Source: Eublepharis macularius
Taxonomy: Eukaryota; Chordata; Lepidosauria; Squamata; Eublepharidae
Length of the DNA: 64,000 nucleotides
Assembly: GCF_028583425.1 (NCBI RefSeq)
Contig: NC_072790.1
Location: forward strand, 154,994,397 to 155,058,396
Direction: 5' to 3'
The number at the start of each line of letters is the position of its first letter. Within the stretch, counting starts at the first letter, position 1. Positions 1 through 11,300 of the stretch are shown in pieces. A program made the position numbers and the translations under genes. A model generated the notes under the pieces. That model was given only the letters and a program-made list of their open reading frames with translations. It did not search any database and was not told the origin of the DNA.

Positions 1-71
1 ATTTTAAATTGCATGTCAACAGCATTTGCAGCAATAAGATGGAAGAGGAACACAGCAACCTTTGAAATAAG
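1..71 (+). CDS. Possible upstream WDR64 exon cut by the window edge
   Basis: One frame is open from base 1 to a donor-like AG|GTAACC at 71/72, giving about 23 residues that include A-I-R-W-K-R-N. It would end in phase 2, while the next firm exon (2334) starts in phase 0. At least one unseen exon would therefore be needed in 72-2333. Weak evidence. Confidence 0.2.
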
Positions 72-209
72 GTAACCAACTTTTGAACAGGCTTCTGGAG
101 GTCTCTCTTTGGCAACAGTAAGCATGTGATAATGTTTACTCCATGTTATAAAATATTTCTTTCATTTTTGTATCAAATCTTTGTTAAAGGGATAGGATAT
201 GACAAGGTT

Positions 210-800
210 ATCTGGCCATTTGGCAGCTCTCCCTGTGAGAGACAGAGAAACAGTGGGGCACCACTAGTTGTCACCTATGTGCTATGTCAGACTGCATTAC
301 GGCTAATGAATCACACCAGACACTTGTTTGGGTTAGAAATGGCCACAACTTTATTGATTACAGTTGGATGGAGCATTGGCCTGGCATCTGGGCATGGATC
401 CCCGTTGGCATCGGAGGCCTGGCTGCTGACCAATGCATCACCCACCAGCCTCCCACTGGCACACCTTGGCACACGTTGTTCCATTGCTGGCCCTGCCTGG
501 TGACCCTTGCTTCCAGATCCATTGGGGTGAGCAGTCCCAAAGGTCCACTCACCCTGTTGGGATACGGCCCAATGCCTCAAAACCGCCAAACCCATAAAGT
601 TGTGACAGTGCCCCCTATAGTCCTTAATCAGCGGAGGGTGGGAGGGTGACTTGCTGCTCCTGCGGATGCTCAGGTGAAAATGGCGCTGACCACACGGCTG
701 GACCAGTGCAGGATGGACACTCCTCCTCCTCCAGGTAATCCCGCCTCCACTGCGTCTTGCACCTGGTGCCAACCCAGCTTGCTGGTAAGTCATCAAGCTT
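210..800 (-). repeat. Unclassified repeat-like segment
   Basis: Its base composition differs from the flanking AT-rich intron. The minus strand carries an AATAAAG near 350 and a long frame without recognisable domains. It could be a solo LTR or another retroelement end; no matching second copy lies in the window. Confidence 0.3.
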
Positions 801-1689
801 CCTTTATCACAGAAAACACTGCATAAATCACTTATACAAAATAAGTATGTGTCTTTGGCAACTTACAGACTGAGTGGAAAGCTTTAAACAGGGACACAGT
901 CAAAATATGTTTCTAAAACAATATAGAGAAAAGAAATCTTGAAAGAAAGATGGAGGAAGCTGAGCTTCATTAGACTGAAGTAATTAATACTAAACATAGT
1001 ATGAAATCCAATATGTCTGACTCATAAACTAGTTTTAATCTATGCCAACATCCATTTATAAAAACAGGCTCATGCAACATACAGTCTGCTCCTAATTCAT
1101 CTGCAAAAAATCTGAACATATCATTTCCCATAAATTAATATACTAAAGTCCCATGATACAAACATGGCCTTTAAAGAACACCAGAAGAGGGAGCAGGATG
1201 AGCCTGTGAAAATATTCTCAAATAATTCTATTTATAATGGTAATGAGCAGAAATTACTCTGTAGCCACATTGGTGTAACAAGTAACACAGAGTCTGTAAA
1301 AAGTATAATAATGGGAGTGCAAGAGATATAGAGAAATGAATCAAGGATGCACAGGGAAACAGGAGAAATGTCAGGTCTGTTGCCCACAGTCCCTCCATCT
1401 TTGAACACTTTGCAATCATCCCCCTGTGTGTGTGTGTGTAACTTTTCACATAAGCTCATATCCAACTCCTGGGAAGGCAGCACTCTTATCTCGGATGGCT
1501 CACCACAGCGGCCTTGGGACGGTTCAGTCCAACTCTCCCACTGACTATGCCCAGCTGGTTGGGTACTGAAGGTGGGGGGCTTACAGGGAGGGACTGGAAC
1601 TTTGTAGCAAACATTCCATACGTCATTCTCAACAAGAGATCTGTGTACAGCCAGACGCTTTTAATTGCTTCTGTGTAACCTATGGACAT

Positions 1690-2150
1690 ATATATGCTCC
1701 TGGTGCTGCGTGATGATGTCACTCCCGTGACGTCATCACGCTGGGGTGCCCCCCACCCCCGTGGCAAGCCGGCTGTCCTGGCACGCCGCAGAGCTGGCGG
1801 CAGCGCGAGTGGCTCGGAGGCTGCCCGTGCCATTCACCTGCCCTACAGGACAAGGGGCGGCCAGCTTGCCGCGCGCCCCTAGTCCTGGGGAAAGGCGAAT
1901 GGCGCAGGCGGCCTCCCAGCCACCTGCGCTGCCTTTTGCCTTTCCCGCAAGCCAGCCTCCCATTGTCCTGCGGGAAAGGTAAAAGGCAGCGTGGGTGGCT
2001 GGGAGGCCGCCCGCGCTGTTTGCCTTTCCCCAGGCGTGCTTCCGGGGCTGGCAGCACGCTCCTGGGGCTGGCAACTGCGCCCAGCGCCCCCTCTTTGGCG
2101 GCTCCGGGGGCAGACTACCCCCCCCCCCCCGTCGATCCGGCCCTGATCCT
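1690..2150. repeat. GC-rich block of inverted repeats, unclassified
   Basis: GC-rich island in AT-rich intron DNA. GCCTCCCAGCCACCTGCGCT (1911-1930) pairs with its near-complement around 1990-2010, and further G-G-C-T-G-G-G-A-G-G copies alternate in orientation. The right end, read on the minus strand, starts CAGGGCCGGATC, like a DNA-transposon terminus. The frames read through it are low-complexity shadows. Confidence 0.5.
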
Positions 2151-2333
2151 TGTAGATTATTTCCCCCAATTTTTTGTTCAATAACTTTTTTGTATTTGGC
2201 ATATGGAACAGTGTGTCCTTGCCAGTATTATTGGGAGGTGCTTTTTCTTAAAACATCAAGAACTGGAGGCTTCTTTCTCCACATGCATGTTGTCTAATTT
2301 TCACATTTCTGATGTGATGTTGTCTGATTTCAG

Positions 2334-2376
2334 GAAGGTGTTAGAGATGAGCCCTCCATTGCAGCAAATACTCCAG
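2334..2376 (+). CDS. WDR64: WDR64 exon, 43 nt
   Basis: Acceptor TTTCAG before 2334, donor GTATGG after 2376. Read in phase 0 it encodes E-G-V-R-D-E-P-S-I-A-A-N-T-P and leaves one base that completes a Glu codon with the next exon. Confidence 0.65.
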
Positions 2377-5300
2377 GTATGGATTTGGTATTTACTTCTG
2401 GATGTTGCATAATAGCTTTTATGTTAAAAGGGGGGAAATAAGAACTGCAGTGAAAAAGTAACAATGAATTCTGTTCCAAAGCAGAAGGCCAAGAAGAAGC
2501 AAAACTATCAGATTCATCTAACTTGGAGAACAAAGGATTACTCAATGCATTAGAAGTTAAAGGAGGACATAAATACATACCTATCCTTGCCTCTGCTCAT
2601 GAAGATGGCTGTATTTATCTATGGACTATAGAGGTAGGTTCTTTTTTTTGCATGGCTAGGATTGTGTTTCCAGTTGTCGTCTCAGCAAATGGACATATAA
2701 GATACTAGAGAGCAACTTTTTCTCCTATCATCTTTCTCTATTCTCGTAGAAATGTGTAAAACTATTTCCATTTTTGCTTTTTTTAAAAGGCAAAAAAGTT
2801 GCCAAAGTGAAATCATACTTTATACTGCATTATAGCCAAATTTCATAAACCTCTGTAAGCATCTAAGGACCCCTTCCAACCTTACCATAGCAGCCCAAGT
2901 TTCCGGGAAGGAGGGTGCTATCACAAACTCCTCTCACATGACCTGTTTTATGATATTACTGAATCAGTGCAGGAAGAATCCATGTTTCTGTAGCTTCCAT
3001 AACATGAAGATAACTTTGGAAGGAGTCCTAGATGTCAGCAAGAGATCACTCAAATATGTGCCCTTGGTAAATAAACAAATCCCAGCCCCACTATTAGTTC
3101 AGCAGTAACCATTAGAGTGATGATAGCTTGAAGTGAACATTAGCACAACAATAGCAATGCTAGAAGAGGAGGTGACAAGAGCCTTTTATTTTTGAAAGGT
3201 ATTAGTGTGTCTGTAATAGCATTTCCATATGGTAGCACAGACAAATGACTGCCCTATTTGATAGGGACAGGAAGCTACTTTCACTCCTGAAAGGCAAGCA
3301 AAAGTATGTTTTGTGTCTGGACTATAAAGACTCCCTTTTCCCAATCCTCATGCCTGATGAAGGGAGTTCTGACTCTTGAAGGCTCATACTCTGAAAATCT
3401 AGTTGGTCTTTAAGGTGATACCGGACTCAAATCTTTTCTTGGATGGGTTTGGTTAATTCCTTTATAATCCAGTTCAGTTCTTTTTGATACTCCTGAGTGA
3501 GGTCTAAGGATAGTTGTTTGTAGAAAATCCAAATGCAGAATTGATATGATGTGTCGGTCAAGTTAATGAAACATTTTTAAAAACACAGAACAACTAAAAA
3601 GGATGAGTTCAACATTTTCTGTTATATAAACATTTAAGGTATGATAGATGACCAATGTGATTCATAAATTCCCCAAATTCTATAATGGAAAATGCTGCAT
3701 TGTTATAGTTATGTTTTTGTTTATATAGGGGGATCTACTCCGAGAAATTTTACCTTTCACAAAACATCCTCCAATTCCTTTGACAGCTCTGTGTACTGAC
3801 GAATCTGCTATAATGCTTTTTGCAGCTAACAAAGGTAAGCAATAATTTCTCAACTATGCCTGTGTCACAGTTTGTGAGAATTATGAAATATATATTGCTA
3901 TAGACTAAAACTGAATACAGGGCCAAAGCCTATCAATCATTTCTTTCAGACAATGACAACTGAATCCATGGGGTAACCCTTAAAGAAATAACAAACAAAT
4001 GCCACAGTTAAGTAAAGAACAATCATTCCACTATTGAGAACATGCAGCTATAAAACACAACACATTATGCTGATTTCAATATATAATATTTCTTTATTGT
4101 TTCTTTCATTATAAAATTCTTTTTTATGGTTGTATGATATAACTTATTGATTAAATACACACATTTCTGGAAAAGCACAGAGGATACATGTGAAGCCAGT
4201 CTAGTCTAGACACAAGCTACAAGAGACAAATTACACAAGGACATGCCCATGAAGGGAATCACAATGTTAGCTCAGAAGCTGAGTTTTAAAAGAGATTGGA
4301 AGGTTTTGTCAATTTCCCTTCTCTACAGAGCCAGGGAAGATGGCTCCTCAGAGGGTTTGTTAATTTCCTCTTCTCTTCCTAGAAGGAGAGGTGAAACTGA
4401 CAGAACCTTAGGGAGGCAAAGAGGAAATTAACAAACCCTCTGAGGAGCAATCTTCCCTGGCTCTGAAGAGAGGGAAAATTGACAAAGCTTTCTGGACTCT
4501 TTTAAAACTGAGCTTCCTGGCTAACACTGCGACTCCCTTCACATGCATGTCCTCGTGTAATTCGTCTCTTGTAGCTTGGCTCATAGTGGTTCGAGTGTTG
4601 GACTAGGGTCTAAAAGGCCCAGGTTCGAATCCCCAGTCTGCCATGGAAGCTTGCTGGGTGACCTTTGGCCAGTCACACCCACACTCAAGCTAACCTACCT
4701 CACAGGGTTGTTGCGAGGCTAAATGTAGGAGAGGAGAACAGCATAAGCCACTTTAGGTTTTGAGCTTCATACAGTACAACCACTACCCAGGTATATGCTA
4801 AGAAGGAGGGATTTTGTTTAGATTCAGTTCATTTTTTAAGCTCATTTTCCTCTGTATCATTATGTCATGTATTGTGTTTTTCATCAATTTGGTCATCATT
4901 TCCACCGGTATAAATGAGACATTTATTCCCACTGTAACTTCACCCTCCCAGATGGGATGAAATTTTCAGACCTTGTGCCCCTTAAACAAGAGAGTACCCC
5001 TCCGATATTACAGGTGGATAGGAGAAAACATTCCTGTAATATAGGATATGAAAGGCACAGCATATTTTTGGCGTTTCCTCCCATCCAAGAGAGATGAAAT
5101 TTTCAGGGTTGTAGCCTTCATCCTTGGAATCTCCATTTTCAATCTTCAGACAGATCTGAATGTTTCTGACAGGCCATTAGATTTTTTCATTTGTTGGAGA
5201 CTGACTTAAATGCAATTATTAGACTGGCAGCAACATTTACTCTCTGGGAGGGTCTTATCCATTTTAGCCCCAATGTATAAAATACAAGAGTAACAACATC

Positions 5301-8300
5301 CTTGATCATATTTGTTCATGAGGAAATACATGTTTTCTTAATCAGAGAGCTGTGCAAAATTTCCTCTCAAAATGGAAAATATCCACTTATTTTGAAGGGC
5401 TGCTCCATATATTTCATTGGTGGGTATGGGAATGTGGGGATCTATATTGTCATTTGTGAAGTTCTTGCCTATCAGTTTTGCCAAATGTGCTTGTTCTGGA
5501 GACACTCTGAATCCATCGCTTTCCAGTGCAAGTACTCACAGTAAAACTGTCAAGCATGTATCACATATATCTTGCAATTTCATCATATGCATCATGTGCA
5601 CACACACACACACACACAATTCCCTACACCATATTTACCAATGCATGTAAAATGTCAAATATGAAGCAGAATCAGACACATCTCTCTTGTTTGAAAGGAA
5701 ATGTCAACTGGAGAGATGTTTCTGTAGCTAAAGTTTACATGTTTATATCTTGTGAATATTTTTTCCCAATCAACGTGCAGTATTATTGAACATATGGAGA
5801 TTGTTGCCCACTTGGGACTGTCTCTTTATAAAGGAAATATGTATGTAAGCACTATAAAGTTCAGCATTGTTTTTTATATATATTAAATTTTTATTGGGCT
5901 TTTATAGTAAACAGGGAGGGGTTACAAGACATAAACGTTTAGCAGATTCATATACAAGATACATATCCATCTGTCCAGATACAAAAAGCCACTATATATG
6001 TAATTAGCACCCCATATACCTTAAAAATTCCCTTTTATTTTCTATAGACTTTATTTAATTTTTATACTTTTTAATCCACTTACTCTGCTCCTTATATCAT
6101 TTCTAATAATTTTTTTCTTTTGTGCATAGTATAGATAGATCACATTTCACCTCTTTTGCCTTTTAATCAGGGATCTTAAATCCTTACTCATTCCAGGAGT
6201 GGGATGGAAATAGTAAAACCTAAAATATCAGCAGGACAGTAGTATACATCAACATAAAGAAAAGAGCAATTTTTATGCTAATTTCCCCTCTTTCTTATAT
6301 CTGTTCTGGCCATGCCTTCCAAACTTGTCTACTTGAATTTTCATAATAGTAAGGGTGGAGAGGCCAAATCAATATTTAGTTTAAAGACAATTTTATATTC
6401 TATACAAAATATCTCCTTCATCTATTTTGTTCCAGCCAAACTTATTTGCTTGAGTTTTCATATTGATAAGGCTAGGGTAATCACATAACTATATAGCTAA
6501 AACACAGTTTTGCATTTTAAAAATAGTAGCTCCTTCATCTGTTTTATTTTGGCTATCTGCACTTGTTTACTTGGATGCTCATACTCGTAAGGTTGAGAAG
6601 AGCAGATGGTCGTTTAGCTTAACCACTAGTTTGTATTCTGAGAAGAAGGAGTAAAGTCTAAGAACAATTAATAAACTCCAAAGGCCCATTTATCACATTA
6701 TCACTATCGCTTTAACAGTAGATATACAAAGTCTGTTATAATATAGAGCCTCTAAAATTTTTAATAAGCCTGTATTGCTTAACATTAAACATATAGAAAA
6801 AGTCTAAGTCATAATCCATATTTCTCCTTCTTTCTTACTCTCAAAACAAAGAAGGAAAAGAGAGAGCAGTAGCAAAACCAAAGAGCTCTATACTTCCATC
6901 AATCTCCCTCTCTCAATTCTTCAAAACATACGATATAGTGTTATATAAAAAAGAAAAAATAAGGAAAGAAGGGAAGAGCTATAAAAGTAAGAGGTTAGGT
7001 CTGCATTAAAGAGTCCTAATCTGGTTTTTTCTTCTTTCTTCGTGAAAAGTAGTACATCCAATCCTTAATCCATCTGGGCCACCAAAGGTAGATTCCCTTG
7101 TCTTCCAGCCATTTCTGAAGGGGGTCAATATGAATGTTGTTACTCCTCTGCTTGTTTTTCTGCTTTAAGATCCGCTGCACTCTTTTTTCCCCTTCAGTGT
7201 TGGCATGCTGGATTCTCTCCGTGCAGGTCTGCTTAGTGGCTCCTCCTTTTCTTTGCTAATGTTTTGTGTCTTGAAGGGGACGTCCTGGTAAAATTGTCCA
7301 TTTTGCAAACTGTGTTGCAGACTGTTTTCCCCCTCATTTGGCTCTGTTTTTCTTTCAGTTAAATCTGGCCCTTTAGACATTTTTTCTGCATCGTCATTTC
7401 TTGTCATCCGTTTTTCCTTTTCCACTCCAAATATCCCGTCTGCTTTAATTAGTAATTCCGTCATTAATTTAGATATTTCTTGCAAATTAGCGAGTAGCTC
7501 TTCTTCCCAAGAAGCCATTTCAAAAAGTGGTAAAAAGCTTTGTTTTGGTTAATTATGTTCAAAAATGTATAGCTTTCCAGCAGTTGCTGAGAGAGTCTCT
7601 TTAGAATTCTTCTCCCATCTCTGCTCCTCCCAGCTCGCTCAAGCAGCCGCAATGCAATCAAGCTGGATTGCCCTCGTAAAACCATAAAACAGTCTACTTA
7701 CTTAATGGAAGGCTGTGGGATCAGTTGAGCTATCTTAAAGTTATTTTTTATCTGTCTTGTTAAGAATCTGCTTCGTTCGCTGTGGTTCCTTTTAGCTTGT
7801 TGGACTCCCAGTTTTGCAGCTATATAGCCATATTGGCTCCTTTGTTGGTCCTTGCTTTCAGAACCAATATCGGGGCTTCTGGGGGTTCGCCAGTCCCCCT
7901 AGGCTCTTGTTCCAGCCTGCCTCCCCTCTCCGGGGGCAGGGCTTGGGGGGGTCCAATCTCTCGGGTCCGAAGGAACCAGGAAGGTCACGGCAGGGAGCTC
8001 ATAAAACTCCCCTGTTGTAATTTCACTGCCTCATCCCAGAAGTCCAAAGTTCAGCATTGTTAAGGAGTCAGTGGTGCATGAAGCTGGAGAAGGAGCTGAT
8101 AAGTGGAGTTCTTGTAAGCAACTTGATTATAGGACCCAGCTGCTGGGAGGTTCCAGTTGGATCCATAAACATCCATTGCTAATTAAAGCACTAACCCAGC
8201 ACCCATTCTCACCCTTATTTACAAAGTTCATGAATAATGCAATTATCCTGGGCTAGTTTGTAATGTGAAAATGCTATTTTAATGGGATTTTTTCTCATAA

Positions 8301-11300
8301 CAGAGGGGCTTGTCATACGATGGAATATTGGTTCATTCTTAGAAGATCCACTGGATACCAACAAGGTGAAAAAATGGGAGGGGGGAGTTTAAGAGCATTT
8401 TTTAAAATTCACCCATTATTAGGAATGTTCAAACACATACCAGCTCAGTTCAAACCCTGCCCACCAGCAATGAGCAGGGATCTAACCCCTCTCAGTGGGC
8501 TGTGCAGTTGTCCATGAGGGGCATGTCCCTATTTATTGGACCATTACTCATATGTAGCATCTTGCCATGTGCTGTACCACTCTACACACAAGGAATGGCT
8601 CAACATTCAGCATTAGACCTCCTGGCAGACCTTCTGCATCTCTGCTGTTGCTGCCCAGGAGACCCTCCCCCGTACCTCAAACTTCCCCCTCCCCCTATCA
8701 TTTTGCAGCTGTATGTAGTTCCTTGATTTTGGTCTCATGAAGCATATTCTGAAAGGATGGGTTCAATTGCATATGCTGCTAGCAAAGTTTCCCCATCCAC
8801 TAGATAAGCTAAATGCATGTTAGTTGGGTAGCTGTGTTAAGTTGACCCACCTCCTATTCATGATTTCTGTTTAGGTGTTAGAGATTCCTGTACCCATCAA
8901 GGAGACCAAAAAGGCCTGACACATACTAATGGCTTTTTCCTTGTAGCATGTAAAGCAACAACTTTGCTGGCGAGCTCATTCCAGCAAAATAGTCAGCCTG
9001 TTCTATGATGAAGAAAGGGACTTAGTAGTCACTGCCTCTACTGATGGCTCTGTCAGGTTAGTAACAGCTAACGCTCCACATTGATTTAGAATGTATCTTG
9101 TTGTGGACAACATATCCCCAGGGACAACATATCCCCATGGACATCAAACAACTGGTTTAATGGTACCAGGTCAGTTTTCCATGTCACCATAAAGCCAGTG
9201 AGATATGATATGTAAAGCTGCAGCTCCTGCTTGGCAAATGTATTGAATGATCTTTTTCTGCAAGCAAGGAGATATACAGGTTAAAAAAATACAGTTAGCA
9301 CAGCTGCTGTAATTATGCACACAAACTCTTAATACATTCTGGAATGAACCACCACCACCAAAATCCTTCAATATAAAAGAAGACTTAAGCCAGTTACCAG
9401 TTAAGCTGTGCTCCAAAAAAAAAAAAAAAAAAGGACATTGCAAGTTAAACCACTACTTGACTTTTGTGCCCTATCTTTCAGTTTGATATTAGGCTTGTGT
9501 CCATACAAAAATTCTGAGGATGAAGTTTTCCCTAACTCAAACCTAATGAATTTCTGTCTGATGCATCTGAAGGAACACTAAAGCACAGCAATTAGTAAAT
9601 AGCTCAAAACCACTAATAGAATCCATGCCATACAGAGCTCAGCTCAATTCCCCCCACCCCCCACTTCACAGACATAAAACACAGCTGGTACAACAAATAT
9701 ATCTATAAATGTTATTGGTCCCATGCTGACACTTCCCCTGAACAACACTAACAATGCAATCCTGTACAAAGTTACTCCAGTCTAAGCCTATAGATTTCAA
9801 TGTGCTTTGAATGGAGTAACTGCATAGGATTGTACTGTAAGGATTAGATGTCAGTGTGATTAAGAATTCCTTGACACATCAAAGACAACTGACTGGCTCT
9901 AACAATCAATCCAGTTTTATAGATGGGAACCACTGAATCTTCAAATACTTAAGTGCAAGAAATATTCCTTGTTCAATACCAAAAGGAATCTTGGATTTTG
10001 CTAGTTCCAAAAGACTCATTAGCCAGAAAAAAGGCTTAACACAACTATAAGCATTTGTTTTTGACACAGAGACATGCGTTAAGTCTGAACATCTTTTTAA
10101 CCTTTTGGCATCATCTGTACTGATCTCATACAACTGCTTTTTTATCAGTGAATAATCCCATCCATTTAGGATGCCAAGAAGTGCCTTGATGAATTTCTGT
10201 CTGGACATTCACTACAATTGTGCCTATGGTGGAGGACCACTGTGCCTTTTACATAATTTCTTTCACTTTTTGAAAAGGGAAATCACACAACAGTTGCCCA
10301 TTTAAGAAAAACTTCATGTTCAGTTGCATTATCTCTCTCAATAACAGGTCTAAGGGGGTGGAGTAGTGACTGCTCTGATAGAAAGGCAAACCTTGGGTTA
10401 TGAGGGTCCTCACTGGGGATTAATTCCCTGTCATTGTCCCCTGCCCTGCTCCAGCTTTTTCCTAAAAACATCTTCAGTGAAGGCTTTTAAAAACGTTTTT
10501 TTTCTCCCTGTATTGTAATTGCACAAGGAGTCTCATATCGCCAGCACAATACATATTTTTATTTATCTTTTGAACATAGAATGAGTTTGTTGTTTGAGTT
10601 TAATAAAATTAAAGTTTGGTGAGTTATTGTTTTTTGTGGTGACCTCATGCCATAGGATCATGGGGGGGGGGGCACGAGGGACAAATAAAAAAAAAACTTC
10701 TAAAATTATTTTTTTTATTCCAACAAACCATTTCTGATATGCTCATGCACATTCTTTCTCTGCCTAGATCTCACTCACCAAAATAATCAGTTCTGCTGCT
10801 ACTATCTCCTTATTTCTTTTGTGTATTCTTTGGAATAAACATTCAAAATATGCTCCTCTTCATAACCGCACATACTCATAACTTGCTCTGCTATACAAAG
10901 CTAAAATGGGCACTTTGACATGGCAGGACATTAATAATGTATTGCAATTTTCACAAAATGAAAAGAGCAGGATCATTCCTGAAGTTTTCAAATACTTAAA
11001 GTTGAATATGGGGTATATTGATGTAAAATACTTTCACAAACATGAACAGCCTTTTTCAAATAGAAATATTGACACCATTGTGACTTGTTCATTTCAGAGT
11101 GGATATGGCTGAAATCTGTTTAGATTAAACATGTCACCAAGTAGGTTGACTGTGCCATATGTCACACAGATGGGATATTATGCCTGAATTTTATGAGGAC
11201 TAGAATATTCAGGCAGTTTGATGCTAGATCAGTGGCATGTGGGTTAGCTTGTTTCTATTACTACCTTGAAACATTCACTTGAAAAGAATCAACATGTTGC

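Noticed and set aside
311..796. 161-codon minus-strand frame
   Set aside because: No domain, no splice context, composition of a repeat; treated as a shadow within an unclassified repeat segment.
1719..2202. Several overlapping 80-112-codon frames on both strands
   Set aside because: Long frames are expected in this GC-rich inverted-repeat block; residues are Arg/Gly/Pro-rich in all frames.
9731..9841. Inverted pair around GCAATCCTGTACAAAGTTAC
   Set aside because: This resembles a common reptile repeat end; too diverged to define an element.
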